A DNA stretch of 20,000 nt from Prorocentrum cordatum (GCA_963575745.1 CAUYUJ010015702.1:25001-45000); one strand, 5' to 3'; positions 1 to 9,174 are shown, counted from the stretch's first letter. A program made the numbers and translations. The notes: generated by a model from the letters alone, not told the origin.

Positions 1-57
1 GGATGTAAAGCGGGTAATGGGCACTGGGTCCAGGCTTCTGGGGAGCCACGTCACGAC

Positions 58-262
58 ACAAAAAACGCACGACGTCGGCGGTTTGGGCTGGCGGCGCCTC
101 CGGCGCCGCCCCTGGGGCGCTCCGCGCGTCAGGGAGGGGGGCCCCCCACACGGTGCAGTGACCACACCGTGTGGTGGGTCAGTGGGGCTTCCCGCGAAGG
201 AAAACAGGGGGAACGTGAAGTCTCGGAGCTCCGCGCGGAGCTCCGAAAGTTTCTGTTTGGGC
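58..262. repeat. Inverted-repeat element, copy 1 (rearranged)
   Basis: This stretch shares two blocks with the hairpin elements at 7125-7257 and 16304-16436. The core at about 91-130 (GGCGCCTCCGGCGCCGCCCC, then CGCTCCGCGCG) matches the 7125-7257 copy. The right end at 226-251 (TCCGCGCGGA followed by CTCCGAAAGTTT) matches the right end of the 16304-16436 copy. The left TCCGCGCGGA arm is missing. Between the blocks lies unrelated sequence with its own small palindrome (CACACGGTG ... CACACCGTGTG, 148-174). I read it as a rearranged or interrupted member of the family. Whether it lies in an intron cannot be told. Confidence 0.5.
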
Positions 263-302
263 AGCGCCTTCTCACTCTAGAAACCCCGGGGGGGCGTCAC
301 GG

Positions 303-495
303 TTGTGGGACTCTTCGAGGACGCCTCGGGCGCCTGGGGCCTCCAGGCGGACGCCACGACGCCTCCAGGGCGCCTCGACGCCTCCAGGGCGCCTCCAGGG
401 CGCCTCGACGCCTCCCTCGGGCGCCTCGACGCCCCCCTCGGACGCCTCGACGCCTCCCTCGGACGCCTCGACGTCTCCAGGGCGCCTCCAGGGTG
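303..495. repeat. GC-rich minisatellite, period about 21 bp
   Basis: The words GCCTCGAC, GCCTCCAGGGC and GCCTCCCTCGG alternate through this stretch. The cleanest part (about 408-475) repeats CGCCTCGACGCCTCCCTCGGA, a 21-bp unit made of a 10-mer and an 11-mer. All three frames on both strands stay open because the units lack stop-forming words, so the long open frames here are not evidence of a gene. The 500-1190 stretch that follows is GC-rich with C-runs near 842-857 and 936-949, and I see no convincing gene in it. Confidence 0.7.
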
Positions 496-1090
496 CCAAA
501 GCGGTGCGGCGGCGGACTGCGCGGTGAGGCCCTGCAAGGCGTCGGCGTCGCCGCGCGGTCCGTCGGAGCACCGCCGTGGGCCCCGCAGGGAGATCGGGGG
601 TCCGCAGAGGGTGGGCTGCCCCGAGGCGGGGCCGGAGAACGGCGTTTGCTGAGGGGTTTCCCCCCTCAGCTGTACCAAAACCCTCACCTCTGGATCCCCT
701 CTCCAGTGGTGTTGAAACTTTCAGGGGTTGAAACGGGAAAAACAAAAAAAAGCTGGAGGCTCACGCTGCTCCTCTTCCCAGGGGCCACGTGGAGCGGTCT
801 CCCCTCGAGCCGCACCTTTGGCCCCTGCCCCACCTTCCGCGCCCCCCCCCCCCCCCGGTATAGGCGCGACCCTTCGCCGGAGTGGCGTTCAGAGCGTGGC
901 TTTTTCGGGGCTGTGCCCCATCCTCCTCCTCCGCCCCCCCCCCCCCCGGCACTGGCCAGGTGGGCCCCCCCGAAGCCGCGCACCAACGCAGTCCCTGGCA
1001 GCCGCCGATCTGATTGTCTCAGGGCGCGGCCCCAGAGGTCCCAACCCCTTCCCCCGGGGGCAGTTTTCGCTCCAGGTCCATTTCTGAAAG

Positions 1091-1122
1091 CTCCGGGGCC
1101 CGATAGCGGGCCCCGGAGCCCG
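1091..1122. repeat. Short perfect hairpin
   Basis: CTCCGGGGCCCG and CGGGCCCCGGAG form a 12-bp inverted repeat around a four-base ATAG loop. A similar GGGCCCG/CGGGCCC hairpin with a TTAG loop occurs at about 9210-9242. There is no downstream T-run, so it does not look like a bacterial-type terminator. It probably belongs to the foldback-repeat load of the region. Confidence 0.5.
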
Positions 1123-1191
1123 ACATCGAGGAAAGACGCCCAGAGGCAGAAAGGCACAACGTCGGAAGTTTGGGGTCATTCCTGCCAACAG

Positions 1192-1269
1192 TCAGACCCT
1201 GAGGCGCTGAAGCTGAAGCCTTTTGATCAGCGCACTGGCGAACAACCCGAAGATGCAAGGGCACCCTAG
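1192..1269 (+). CDS. Possible terminal exon, unknown product
   Basis: After a plausible acceptor (TTCCTGCCAACAG) the frame reads SDPEALKLKPFDQRTGEQPE and then five more residues to a TAG at 1267-1269. The composition is ordinary and protein-like, unlike the low-complexity frames around it. A GC donor at 1261 would be an alternative end. No domain is recognisable and I could not join it in phase to the exon starting near 1405. It could be the last exon of an upstream gene or a chance open stretch. Confidence 0.22.
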   Translation, partial: SDPEALKLKPFDQRTGEQPEDARAP

Positions 1270-1404
1270 GGAAAGCTAACAATCGTATTCTGGGATGCTC
1301 AGATTCCAATCTACTTTATGAGCCTTCCTACTTCAATCGTCGAGTGGTTTTCATTTTTGCTTCCTGGAAGCCCGAATACTCTCAACTCCTTCCTACGTCA
1401 TTAG

Positions 1405-1829
1405 TCTACCCACTTCCTCCGACCGATGGGTGCTCATCCTCGCTGTGGATTTTCAGCAGCGCGCGGCCGAACAGCCTATGGATGCAGGGGCACCCTTGGG
1501 GAAGCTGCTCGTCCTTCCTGTGCAGTCGAGGCGCTGCAAGGAAGGGCGCCGCCTCTTGGACCTCCTGCGGTCGCGGGGGGTGGCGGAGGCTCGCCGTGGC
1601 CAGAGGTGCCCAGTCGTTCTGCATTCGGTGTCCTCTCTCTCTCTCTCTCTCGGAGGAGGAGGAGGAGGAGGAGGGGGAGGAGGAGGAGGAGGAGGAGGAG
1701 GAGGAGGAGGAGGCGGAGGAGGAGGAGGAGGAGGAGGAGGAGGAGGAGGAGGCCATGGCTGCTCCTCTGCAGGAGGCCCTGCGGATCGAGAAGAGGACCA
1801 ACGGGTGGGGCCACCTGCACCTCAAGCAG
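1405..1829 (+). CDS. Gene A, 5' exons (about 1405-1627 and 1773-1829), unknown function
   Basis: The first exon reads WVLILAVDFQQRAAEQPMDA, continues through KLLVLPVQ and RRLLDLLRSRGVAEARRGQ, and ends PVVLHS. The second reads EALRIEKRTNGWGHLHLKQ. Both have mixed, globular-protein composition in a region where most frames are low complexity. They join in phase 0 across a 145-nt GT-AG intron (1628-1772) that is filled by a (CT)n run and a (GGA)n block; the acceptor is CCTCTGCAG|GAG. The 5' boundary is uncertain: CATTAG at 1399-1404 is one acceptor, and the frame stays open back to 1322 without an obvious start codon. The second exon ends at a GT donor at 1830. I recognise no domain. By phase and strand these exons may continue into 6672-7979. 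Confidence 0.45.
1632..1752. repeat. (CT)n followed by (GGA)n microsatellite
   Basis: A CT run (1632-1650) passes directly into an almost pure GGA run (1651-1752) with single-base interruptions near 1674 and 1713. It lies inside the proposed 1628-1772 intron of gene A. The poly-Glu, poly-Gly and poly-Arg frames over it are repeat artefacts. Confidence 0.85.
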
Positions 1830-1842
1830 GTCTTCGGCGGAC

Positions 1843-3169
1843 GCCCCGCCGTCGCCGGCCACCGCCGCCGCCGCGAATGTCGTCGTGGTCGTGGCGTGTT
1901 CGTTGTCGCCGCAGGCGTCGTCGGCGTCGGCGGTCTCGTGGTCGTCGACGTCGTCGTCGTGGTCGTCGTCGTCACCGCCGCCGCCGCTGCCGTCTCGTCG
2001 TCTCGTCGTCGTCGTCGCAGTCGTCGGCGTCCTCGTCGTCTTCGTCGTCGCAGTCGTCGTCTTCGACGTCACCGTCGTCATCGTCGTCGTCGGGGTCGTC
2101 GTCGTCGTCGTCGTCGTCGTCATCATCATCGATGCCGTCTTCGGGGTCGCCGTCGCCGCCGCCGCCACCGTTTTCGTCGTCGTTGTCGTCGTCGTCGTCG
2201 TCGTCGGGGTTGTCGTCGTTGTCTTCGTCTTCGTTGGGGCCGTCGTCGTCGTTGTCTTCGCCTTCGTCTTCGTCTTCGGCGTCATCGCCGTCATCGGCGG
2301 CGTCGGCGTTGTCGGGTCGGTGTCGGTGTCGGGGTCGTCGTCGGGTCGGGGTCGGGGTCGGGGTCGTCGTCGTCGTCGCGTCGTCGTCGTCGTTGTCGTC
2401 TTCGTCGGCGTCGTCGTCTCGTCGTCTTCGTCGGCGTGGTCGTCTTCGTCGTCGTCGGTGTCGTCGTTGTCTTCTTCGTCCTCGGCGGCGGCGGCGTCGT
2501 CGTCGTCCTCAGCATTGTCGGCGTCGTCGTCAGCGTCGTTGGCGTCCTCGTTGGCGTCGTCGGCATTATCGTCGTCGTCGTCGGCGTCCTCGTCGTCGGC
2601 GTCGTCGTCGCCGTCGTTGCCGTCGCCGTTGGCGCCGTCGTCGTCGTCGTCGGAGTCGTCGACGTGGTCGTCGTCGACGTCGTCGTAGTCGTCGACGTCG
2701 CGTCGTCTTCGTCTTCGTCGTCGTTGATGTCGTCGCCGCCGCCGCCGTCGCCGTCGTCGTCGCTGTCGGCGTCGTCGGCTACATCGCCGTCGTCTTCGTC
2801 GTCGCCGTCGTGGTTGTCGTCTTCGTAGTCTCAAGTCGTCTTCGTCACCGTCGTCGGCGTCGTCGTCGGCTTCGTCGTTGGCGTCGTCGTCGTCGTCGGC
2901 GTCGTCGTCGGCGTCGTTGTCGTCTTCGTCGCCGCTGTCATCGTGGTCGGCGTCGTCGTCGTCGCCGACGGCGGCGTCGTCCTAGGTCGTCGTTGTCGTT
3001 TTCGTCGTCGCGTCATCGTCGTCGCCGTCGGCTGCGTCTTTGTCGCTGTCGTTGTCGTCTTGGTCGTCGTCGTCGACGTCGTCGGCGTCGACGTCGGCGT
3101 CGTCGGCGTCGTCGTCGTCTTCGCCGTCGCCGGCGTCGCCGTCTTCGTTGTCGTCGTCGTTGGCGTCGT

Positions 3170-3206
<37 letters not shown>

Positions 3207-6200
3207 GTCGTCGGCGTCGTCGTCGTCTTCGGCGTCGGCGTGGTCTTCGTCGTCTTCGTCGTCGGCGTCGTCGTCGGCGTCGTCGGCGTCGTCTTCGGCG
3301 TCGTCTTCGTCGTCGTCGTCGCCGTCATCGTTGTCGTCGTCGTTGGCGTCGTCGTCGGCGGCGACATCGTCGATGTCGTCGCCGTCGTTCGTTGTTGTCC
3401 TCGGCTTCGTCGGCGTTTTTGGCGTCGTCGTCGTCGACGTCGACGTAGTCGTCGTCTTCATCGTCGTCTTCGTTGGCGTCGTCGTTGTCGGCGTCGTCGT
3501 TTGCGGCGTCGTCGTCGGCTTCGTTGTGGTCGGCGGCGAAGAGTTCGTCTTCGTCGTCGCTGTCGTCGTTGTCATTTTCGTCGTTGTCGTCGTTGGTGTC
3601 GTCGTCGTCGGCTTCGTCGGCGTCGTCGTCGGCGGCGTCGCCGTCGGAGTCGTCGTCGGCGTAGTCGTCGTCTTGGGCGTTGTCGTCGGCGTCGTCATCG
3701 GCGACGTCGTCGGCGTCGTCGGCGGCGTCGGCATCGTCGTCGTCTTCGTCGTCGGCGTTGTCGTCATCGTTGGCGTCGTCGATGCTGTCGTCTTCGTCGT
3801 CGGCGTCCGCGTCGTCGCCGTCGTCGACGTCGTCTTCGTCGTCGGCGTCGTCGGCGTCGTCGTCGTCGGCGCTATCGGCGGCGTCGTCGTCTTCGTCGTC
3901 TTCGTCGATCGTAGTCGTCGTCGGAGGCGGCGTCGTCGTCGGCGTCGTCGTCGTCGGCGGCGGTGTCGTCTTGGTCCTCGTCGCTGTCGTCGTTGTCGTT
4001 TTCGTCATTGTCGTCGTCGTCGTCGTCGTCGGCTTCGTCGGTGTCGTCGTCCGCTGCGTTGTCGGCTTCGTCGTCGTTGTCGTCGGGGTCGTCGTCGTCG
4101 TTGGCGTCGTCGTCGGCTGCGTCGTAGGCGTCGTCGACGTCGTAGGCGTCGCCGTCGTCTTCGTCGCCGTCGTCGCCGTATTCGTTGTTGTCGTCGTCGT
4201 CGTCGCTGGTGTTGTGCGTGTCGTCTTCGTCGTCGTCGTTGTCGCCGTCGTCGCCGTCTTCGTTGTCGTCGTCGTCGTTGGCGTCGTCGTCGGTGTCGTC
4301 GTCGTCGACGTCGTCGTCGTCTTCGTCGTCGTGACCGGCGTCGTTGTCTTCGGCGTCGTTGGCGTCGTCGTCGTCGTTTCCGTCGTCGTCGGCGTTATCG
4401 GCGTCATCGTCCGCGTCGTCGTTGTCGTGGTCGTTGTCGTTCGTTGTTGTCCTCGGCTTCGTCGGCGTCTTCGTCGGCGTCTTCGTCGTCGTCGTCGTCG
4501 TCGCCGTTGTCGTCTTGTGTCGTCGGTGTCGTCGTCGGCGTCGTCGTCGTAGGCGTTATCGGCGTCGTCGTCGTCTTCGTCGTCGCCGTCGTCGCGGTCT
4601 TCGTCGTCGGCGCCGGTGTCGTCGTCGTTGGCGTCGTTGGCGTCGTCGTCGTCGGCGTCGTCGCCGTCTTCGGCGTCGTCTTCGGCGTCGGCGTCGTCGC
4701 TTTCGTCGTCGTCGGCGTTATCATCGTCGTCGTCGGCGTCATCGCTGTCGTCGTCGTTGCCGTCTTCGCCGTCGTGGTCGGCGTCGGCGTCGTCGCCGTC
4801 GTCGTTGTCATTGTTTTCGTCGGCCTCGTCGTCGGCATCGTCGTCGACGGTGGCGGCGTCGTCTTCGTCGTCGCTGTCGTCGCCGTTTTCGTCGACGACG
4901 TTGGCGTCGTTGTTGGTGTCGTCGTCGTCGTCCTCGTCGGAGTCGGCGTCGTCGTCGCCGTCGGCGTCGTCGTCGGCGTCGTCATCGTTGTCGTCGGCGT
5001 TGGCGTCGGCGTCGTCGCCGTCGTCCGCTTCGTCGTCGTCTTCGTCGTCGCCGTCGTCGGCGTCTTCGTTGTCGTCGTCGTCGTTGGCGTCGTCATCGTC
5101 GTCTTCGTCGTCGTGGGCGTCGTCGTCGTCTTCGGCGTCGTCGGCGTCGTCGTCGTTTCCGTCGTCGTCGGTGATATCGGCGTCATCGTCGGCGTCGTCG
5201 TTGTCGTCGTCGTTGTCGTTTTCGTCGTCGCCGTCGTCGTCGTCGTCAGCGTCGTCGCCGTCGGCGTTGTCGTTGTCGTCGTTTTCGTCGTCGCTGTCGT
5301 TGCTGTCGTTTTCGTCGTCGCTGGCGTCGTCATCTTCGTTTTTGTCGTGGTTGTCGTCGTCGTCGGCTTCGTCGTCGGCGTCGTCGTCGGCTTCGTCATC
5401 GTCGCCTTGGTCGTCGGCGTCGTCGTTGGCGTCGTCGTCGGCGTCGTTGACGACGTCGTCTTCTTCGTTGTCGTCGTCGTCGGCGTCGCCGTCGTCGTTT
5501 TCGTCATCGTCGGCGTCGTCGTCTTCGTCGTCGCTGTTGTAGTCGTCGTCGTCGTGGTCGGCGTCGCCGTCGTCGTTTTCGTCGTCGTCGGCTTCATCGG
5601 CGTCTTCGTCGGCGTCGTCGTTTTCGTCGTCGTTGTCGTCTTCGTCGTCGTCGGCGTCGGCGTCGGCGTCATTGTTGTCGTCGGCGTCGGCGGCGTCGTC
5701 GTCATCATCGTCGTCGTCGGCGGCGACGTCGTCGTTTTCGTCGTCGCTGTCGTCGTTGTCGTTTTCGTTGTCGTCGTCGGCGTCGTCGTTGTCGTTGTTG
5801 TCGTCGGCTTCGTTGGCTTCGTCGGCGGCGTTGTCGTCGGCTGCGTCGTCGTCGTCGTGATCGTGGTCATCGGCGTTGTCGTCGGCGTCGTCGTCGGCGT
5901 CGTTGGCGTCGTCGTCGTCGTCGTTGTCTTCGGCGTCGCCGTCGTCGCCATCTTCGTTGTCGTCGTCGTTGGCGTCGCCATCGTCCTTGTCGTCGGCGTC
6001 GTTTTCGTCGTCGCCGTCGTCGTCGTCTTCGTCGTCGGCGTCGTCGTCGTCGGCTGCGTCGTCGTCGTGGTCGTCGTGGTCGTGGTCGTCGTGGTCGTGG
6101 TCGTGGTCGTCGGCTTCGTCGTCGTGGTCGTGGTCGTCGGCGTCGTCGTCGGCGTCGTCGTCGGCGCCGTTGGCGTCGTCGTCGTCGTCGTTGTCTTCGG

Positions 6201-6543
6201 CGCGCCGTCGTCGCCATCTTCGTTGTCGTCGTCGTTGGCGTCGTCGTCGTTCTTGTCGTCGGCGTCGTTTTCGTCGTCGCCGTCGTCGTCGTCTTCGTCG
6301 TCGGCGTCGTCGTCGGCTGTGTCGTCGTCGTCGTCGTCGTGGTCGTGGTCGTCGGCGTCGTCGTCGGCGTCGTCGTCGGCGCCGTTGGCGTCGTCGTCGT
6401 CGTTGTCTTCGGCGCGCCGTTGTCGCCATCTTCGTTGTCGTCGTCGTTGGCGTCGTCGTCGTCCTTGTCGTCGGCGTCGTTTTCGTCGTCGCCGTCGTCG
6501 TCGTCTTCGTCGTCGGCGTCGTCTTCCTCGGCGTCGTCGTCAT
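1843..6543. repeat. 4.7 kb degenerate CGT/GTC trinucleotide array
   Basis: Nearly every triplet is GTC or a one-base variant (GTT, GGC, TTC, ATC, GCC). In one + frame it reads as Val/Gly/Phe/Ala, in the others as Ser/Ala and Arg; antisense it reads as Asp/Asn/Ala/Glu, Thr and Arg. Stop-poor words give open frames of over 1,000 codons on both strands. The frame identity changes along a single open frame (Ser to Val to Arg to Ser to Val, with switches near 3385, 3905, 4440, 4505 and 6200). A coding sequence would not tolerate such shifts, so I treat the array as non-coding. It lies between the two exon blocks of gene A and probably fills an intron. Longer duplications are visible inside: a block near 3384 recurs near 4436, and one near 4377 recurs near 5156. 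Confidence 0.9.
5860..6543. repeat. Higher-order repeat, three tandem units inside the CGT array
   Basis: The same series of variant triplets occurs three times; the anchor GTTGTCTTCGGCG falls at 5923, 6190 and 6402. The spacings of 267 and 212 bp differ mainly because of an extra (GTGGTC)n patch around 6065-6140. Units two and three share GGCGCGCCG where unit one has GGCGTCGCCG, a single-base loss that shifts the triplet phase. They also share GGCGCCGTTGG against GGCGTCGTTGG. The last unit runs into unique DNA at about 6540. Confidence 0.75.
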
Positions 6544-6671
6544 TCGTCGCCGCCCGCTCGAGCAGAACCATACGGGCCGATCCGGGTCGAGAAGTGCAGC
6601 AGAGAGATCGGGTTTGGCGCTCCTGTCTTTGATTTTTCGCGATGCTGCATTTTCGCAATGCCAGATCTCAG

Positions 6672-7979
6672 GGTGCCTGGGAGGTGGCGGGACTTTTCCG
6701 AAATCCTCACGCCTTCCAAGAAGCTCTCTGGCTTCTGGGAAGCCCAGCCGCCGTCTGAGAGAAGGTCTACTCCTTATTTACTTTCCCCCCCAGGCACGCC
6801 GCCGACTGGCTGTGGGCTGGCACTGCCACGGTTCTGGGAAGCCCAGGCATTTTTCTTTCTGCGAGAAACTTCGGGTGTTGCTAGAAGTGCCCCTGGGCCA
6901 AGGTGCCCCCAGGATTTCCAGGAAGGCCCCTACGGCCTCCGGAGCACCCCTCACGACAGGTCTTCGGCGTGTTCGCCGCCCACGGCGAGCGATTGCTTTC
7001 CGTCGACGCGGCGCTGGGGGCCCAGCTCATCTTCGTCATCGTGGGCGGCCAGTGGCTCCCTTCCGCGATGGAAGGGGGCCCAATAGCCGAAGCAGCAAGC
7101 ACGGCAGAAGCACAGTAATTTTCCCGACGGTCCGCGCGGATTGCTTGGATCTGCGCTGAGCCCCCCTGGCCGCGCCTCCGGCGCCGCCCCTGACGCGCTC
7201 CGCGCGCCACGGGGGGGGGTGTCCAGCGCAGACCCAAGAACTCCGCGCGGAGCGACGACAGCTTACGTGTTGATGCCGTCTTGTTTTCTGCTGGGGAAAA
7301 CGGGCCCTGGAGTGCTTGTCTCCGCTTTCGGGCCCTCGGAGCCGCTCCGGAGCCCCGGGGCCTTCCCGAAGACGATTCGGGACGAGAATCCGGCCCCACT
7401 TCTTCCCTCCGAGCCCGCTCCCGCGCAGATGTCGTCGACGCGTGGGCCTCCAGAGCTCCGGACACCCTCCCCCGGACCGGTTTCTCCTCCCAGCTCGTTC
7501 TCTGGCTGCTCCGTGCCTCAGTCAGAAGCAGCCGCCAGAGGCCGAGGATGGAGCACAAGCACCGGTCGCATCCATGTGTGAGGGGCTCGGGGCTCAGGGG
7601 TCGACGGGGGTCCATGCAAACGGGGGTCAGCCAGGGCGCCGGATCTTGCAGGAGCCTGCAGTGCCTGGGCTGCCTTGACCCAGGCCAGCGCGCAGGGTCC
7701 TGCAGGATCCGGCAGGATCTTGCAGGATCCCGTAAGGCCTGACTGACCCAGGCAGGCGGTGGCCCGGGTCGGTGGGTCCCCGAGGGGCTCTGGCGGGCTG
7801 GGCTCCCCCTCGCGCCCAGGTTCTGGCCCCCCGTCCGCGAGGGCTTCGTCCGGGCGCTGCCGAGCCTGGGGATGCAGCTGGAGACGCTCTCCGTGCAGCC
7901 CGTGGCCTATCTGGCCGCCTGCGCGGGCGAAGCCGCCGCCGTGCTGGCGAAGCCAGGGGTCGACCAACACGCTGTCTAG
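6672..7979 (+). CDS. Gene A, 3' exons (five), unknown function
   Basis: Proposed exons are 6672-6730, 6794-6830, 6960 to about 7044, 7429-7504 and 7820-7979 (TAG at 7977-7979). They are phase-compatible throughout. Fragments read GAWEVAGLFRNPHAFQEALW, HAADWLWAGTAT, VFGVFAAHGERLLSVDAALG then AQLIFVIV, VVDAWASRAPDTLPRTGFSS then QLVLW, and FWPPVREGFVRALPSLGMQL then ETLSVQPVAYLAACAGEAAA to the stop. Introns are 6731-6793 (GC-AG), 6831-6959 (GT-AG), about 7045-7428 (GC-AG) and 7505-7819 (GC-AG). Two of them split a TGG codon as TG|G. Good pyrimidine tracts precede 6794 and 7820. The third exon's end is uncertain: G|GC at 7044 or 7047 both fit. About 135 residues, Trp- and Ala-rich, with two weak hydrophobic stretches. 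I do not recognise the family. Joined to 1405-1829, the product would be about 231 residues plus a missing N-terminus. Confidence 0.5.
7125..7257. mobile_element. Hairpin (foldback) element, copy 2, in an intron of gene A
   Basis: The arms pair across the element: TCCGCGCGGA at 7131-7140 with its copy at 7242-7251, then GGATCTGCGCTG against CAGCGCAGACCC further in. The core carries GCCTCCGGCGCC and CGCTCCGCGCG. Just downstream, CCGTCTTG and GGGGAAAAC recur at the same place after the 16304-16436 copy. It has no coding capacity, so it is MITE-like or introner-like. It sits wholly within the proposed intron of about 7045-7428. Confidence 0.65.
7627..7736. repeat. GCAGGATC short tandem repeat
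   Basis: Variants of TGCAGGATCC and GGCAGGATCTT are repeated at 7643-7652 and three times at 7699-7730, with partial inverted copies (CCTGCAG) between. The cluster lies inside the proposed intron 7505-7819 of gene A. Confidence 0.5.
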
Positions 7980-8589
7980 GGTCCAGGTTTTCCTCGCGGA
8001 TCGTCGGCCAGGCAGGCACGCAGACGTCGCTGGCCGTTCGCTGTCTTCCTCGCTTCTTCTCCTTCTCGCAGTGGCGTCTGCGCTCTTCGCGGCGCCCCGT
8101 GTGATGTTCCCGGTTTGTCCGGCGGTCTTCAGTCTCACGTCGTGGAGCCCGGTGTGCGTCGGCTTTTTTCGTGCGAGCAAGCTATAGAGAATCGTTGTTG
8201 CTTCTTCTTTCGTTTTCGTGTTCTTTTCGATACAGATCATACCATGGGCTGATCACGGCTTCCGAGTTGCGCCACAGCGCTGTTTTGGAATCAAAGCGCT
8301 GTCTTGGACCATCAGAAGGGCCGCCGTGGACGTTTTAAAGCGCTTGAGCGCGAAAACGAAACGATTGCGCATTGTGCAAAGCGCTGTTTTGGTCGACCCC
8401 TGGGTGCAGCACCTCAGCACCGTGCAGTCGCTGCCTGCCGATGCTTCGGGCCTCCCTTGGGCCTTGACAAGAAGCAGCGACGGCAGGCTTTTGATCGTGC
8501 TCGGGTTTTCGGAGCCTTCAGAAGCTGAAGAAAAACAGGTGCGCGCAGACAGAAACTTTCGGAGCCCCGATCTCTTGGTTCATAGGCGA
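7980..8589. other. No recognisable gene; AGCGCTGTTTTGG motif three times
   Basis: Downstream of the gene A stop. The only structure I see is the motif AGCGCTGTTTTGG at 8276-8288 and 8380-8392, with a one-mismatch copy at 8295-8307, and a related AAGCGCTTGAGCGCG at about 8337-8352. A partial inverted repeat (GCAGTCGCTGCCTGCC against AGCAGCGACGGCAGGC) spans about 8425-8490. Open frames here have no protein-like features. Confidence 0.4.
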
Positions 8590-8729
8590 CCACGTGCGAA
8601 CCCTGCCCCTACCCCCCACGATCTCCGAGGGGGACGGTGAGGCTCACTTCGCTCGGGAGCTCCCGAGCGAAGTGAACCCCACCCTCCCCCTCGGAAATCG
8701 TGGGGGGCAGGGGCAGGGTTCGCACGTGG
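8590..8729. repeat. 140-bp near-perfect palindrome
   Basis: The sequence from CCACGTGCGAACC (8590) to GGTTCGCACGTGG (8729) folds on itself without any gap. The dyad centre is GGGAGCTCCC at 8655-8664 with no loop. By eye about five of the seventy pairs are mismatched. It encodes no convincing protein. It resembles a foldback element or a recent inverted duplication. Confidence 0.85.
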
Positions 8730-8849
8730 CCCCCATGTGGTTCGTATGGCGACCCTCCGCTTCGCCTGCCTCGCTCGCCTCGCCTCGCCGTCCTCGCTGG
8801 AGGCCGTGACCGGCCCGAGGGCCGGCGACCCTCCGCGTCGCCCGCCCAG

Positions 8850-8970
8850 GAGTCGAGGAAGACGTGCCGGCACGGGCACGAGCTCTCGGAGGTTTGCGCG
8901 GGCCTCCCGGATCTGCGCCGGGCTGCCCTGGCCCGGGCCGCGGGAAGTGCCCGGCCAGACCCCCTTCGGG
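8850..8970 (+). CDS. Possible internal exon, unknown product
   Basis: After an acceptor-like CGCCCGCCCAG the frame reads ESRKTCRHGHELSEVCAGLP and continues DLRRAALARA. The first 30 or so residues look protein-like. A GT at 8970 could be the donor. The frame then runs into the inverted repeat and GGA tract at 8987, so it must end before that. I found no partner exon. Confidence 0.2.
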
Positions 8971-8986
8971 TCACGAGAGCATTGCT

Positions 8987-9174
8987 GGGCCAGTTTTCCA
9001 CCACCACCACCAGAAGTTGGAGGGGAGGAGGAGGAGGAGGAGGAGGAGGAGGAGGAGGAGGAAGAGGAGGAGGAGGAGGATGAGGAGGAGGAGGGCGAGG
9101 AGGAGGAGGAGGAGGAGGAGGAGGAGGAGGACCCCCTCCCCCTCCAACTTATGGTGGTGGTGGAAAACAGGCCC
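8987..9174. repeat. Inverted repeat with a (GGA)n core
   Basis: GGGCCAGTTTTCCACCACCA at the left and TGGTGGTGGAAAACAGGCCC at the right are inverted copies. The pairing continues inward through AGAAGTTGGAGGGG and CCCCTCCAACTTAT. Arms are about 38 bp with few mismatches and enclose a GGA-rich tract of about 105 bp (9026-9130). The unit looks like a single mobile or foldback element carrying a microsatellite. Confidence 0.8.

Noticed and set aside
838-930. Possible exon after GGTATAG reading ARPFAGVAFRAWLFRG
   Set aside because: Short, flanked by C-runs, followed by poly-Ser/Pro with no donor, and no partner exon.
3325-6543. Antisense open frame of 1,072 codons (Thr, Arg and Asp/Asn blocks)
   Set aside because: Same repeat artefact. 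Frame switches are tolerated only because no frame contains stop-forming words. The acidic part is kept as a low-interest finding, not as a gene.
3040-7086. Open frame of about 1,350 codons (Ser/Val/Arg rich)
   Set aside because: It changes amino-acid type abruptly several times as the triplet phase slips, has no domain, and ends in sequence that other frames explain as exons of gene A.
7505-7580. Extension of gene A exon 7429-7504 to a GTGAGG donor at 7578
   Set aside because: That end is phase 0 and would read the 7820 exon in a low-quality Arg-rich frame. The GC donor at 7505 gives a coherent frame to the stop at 7977.
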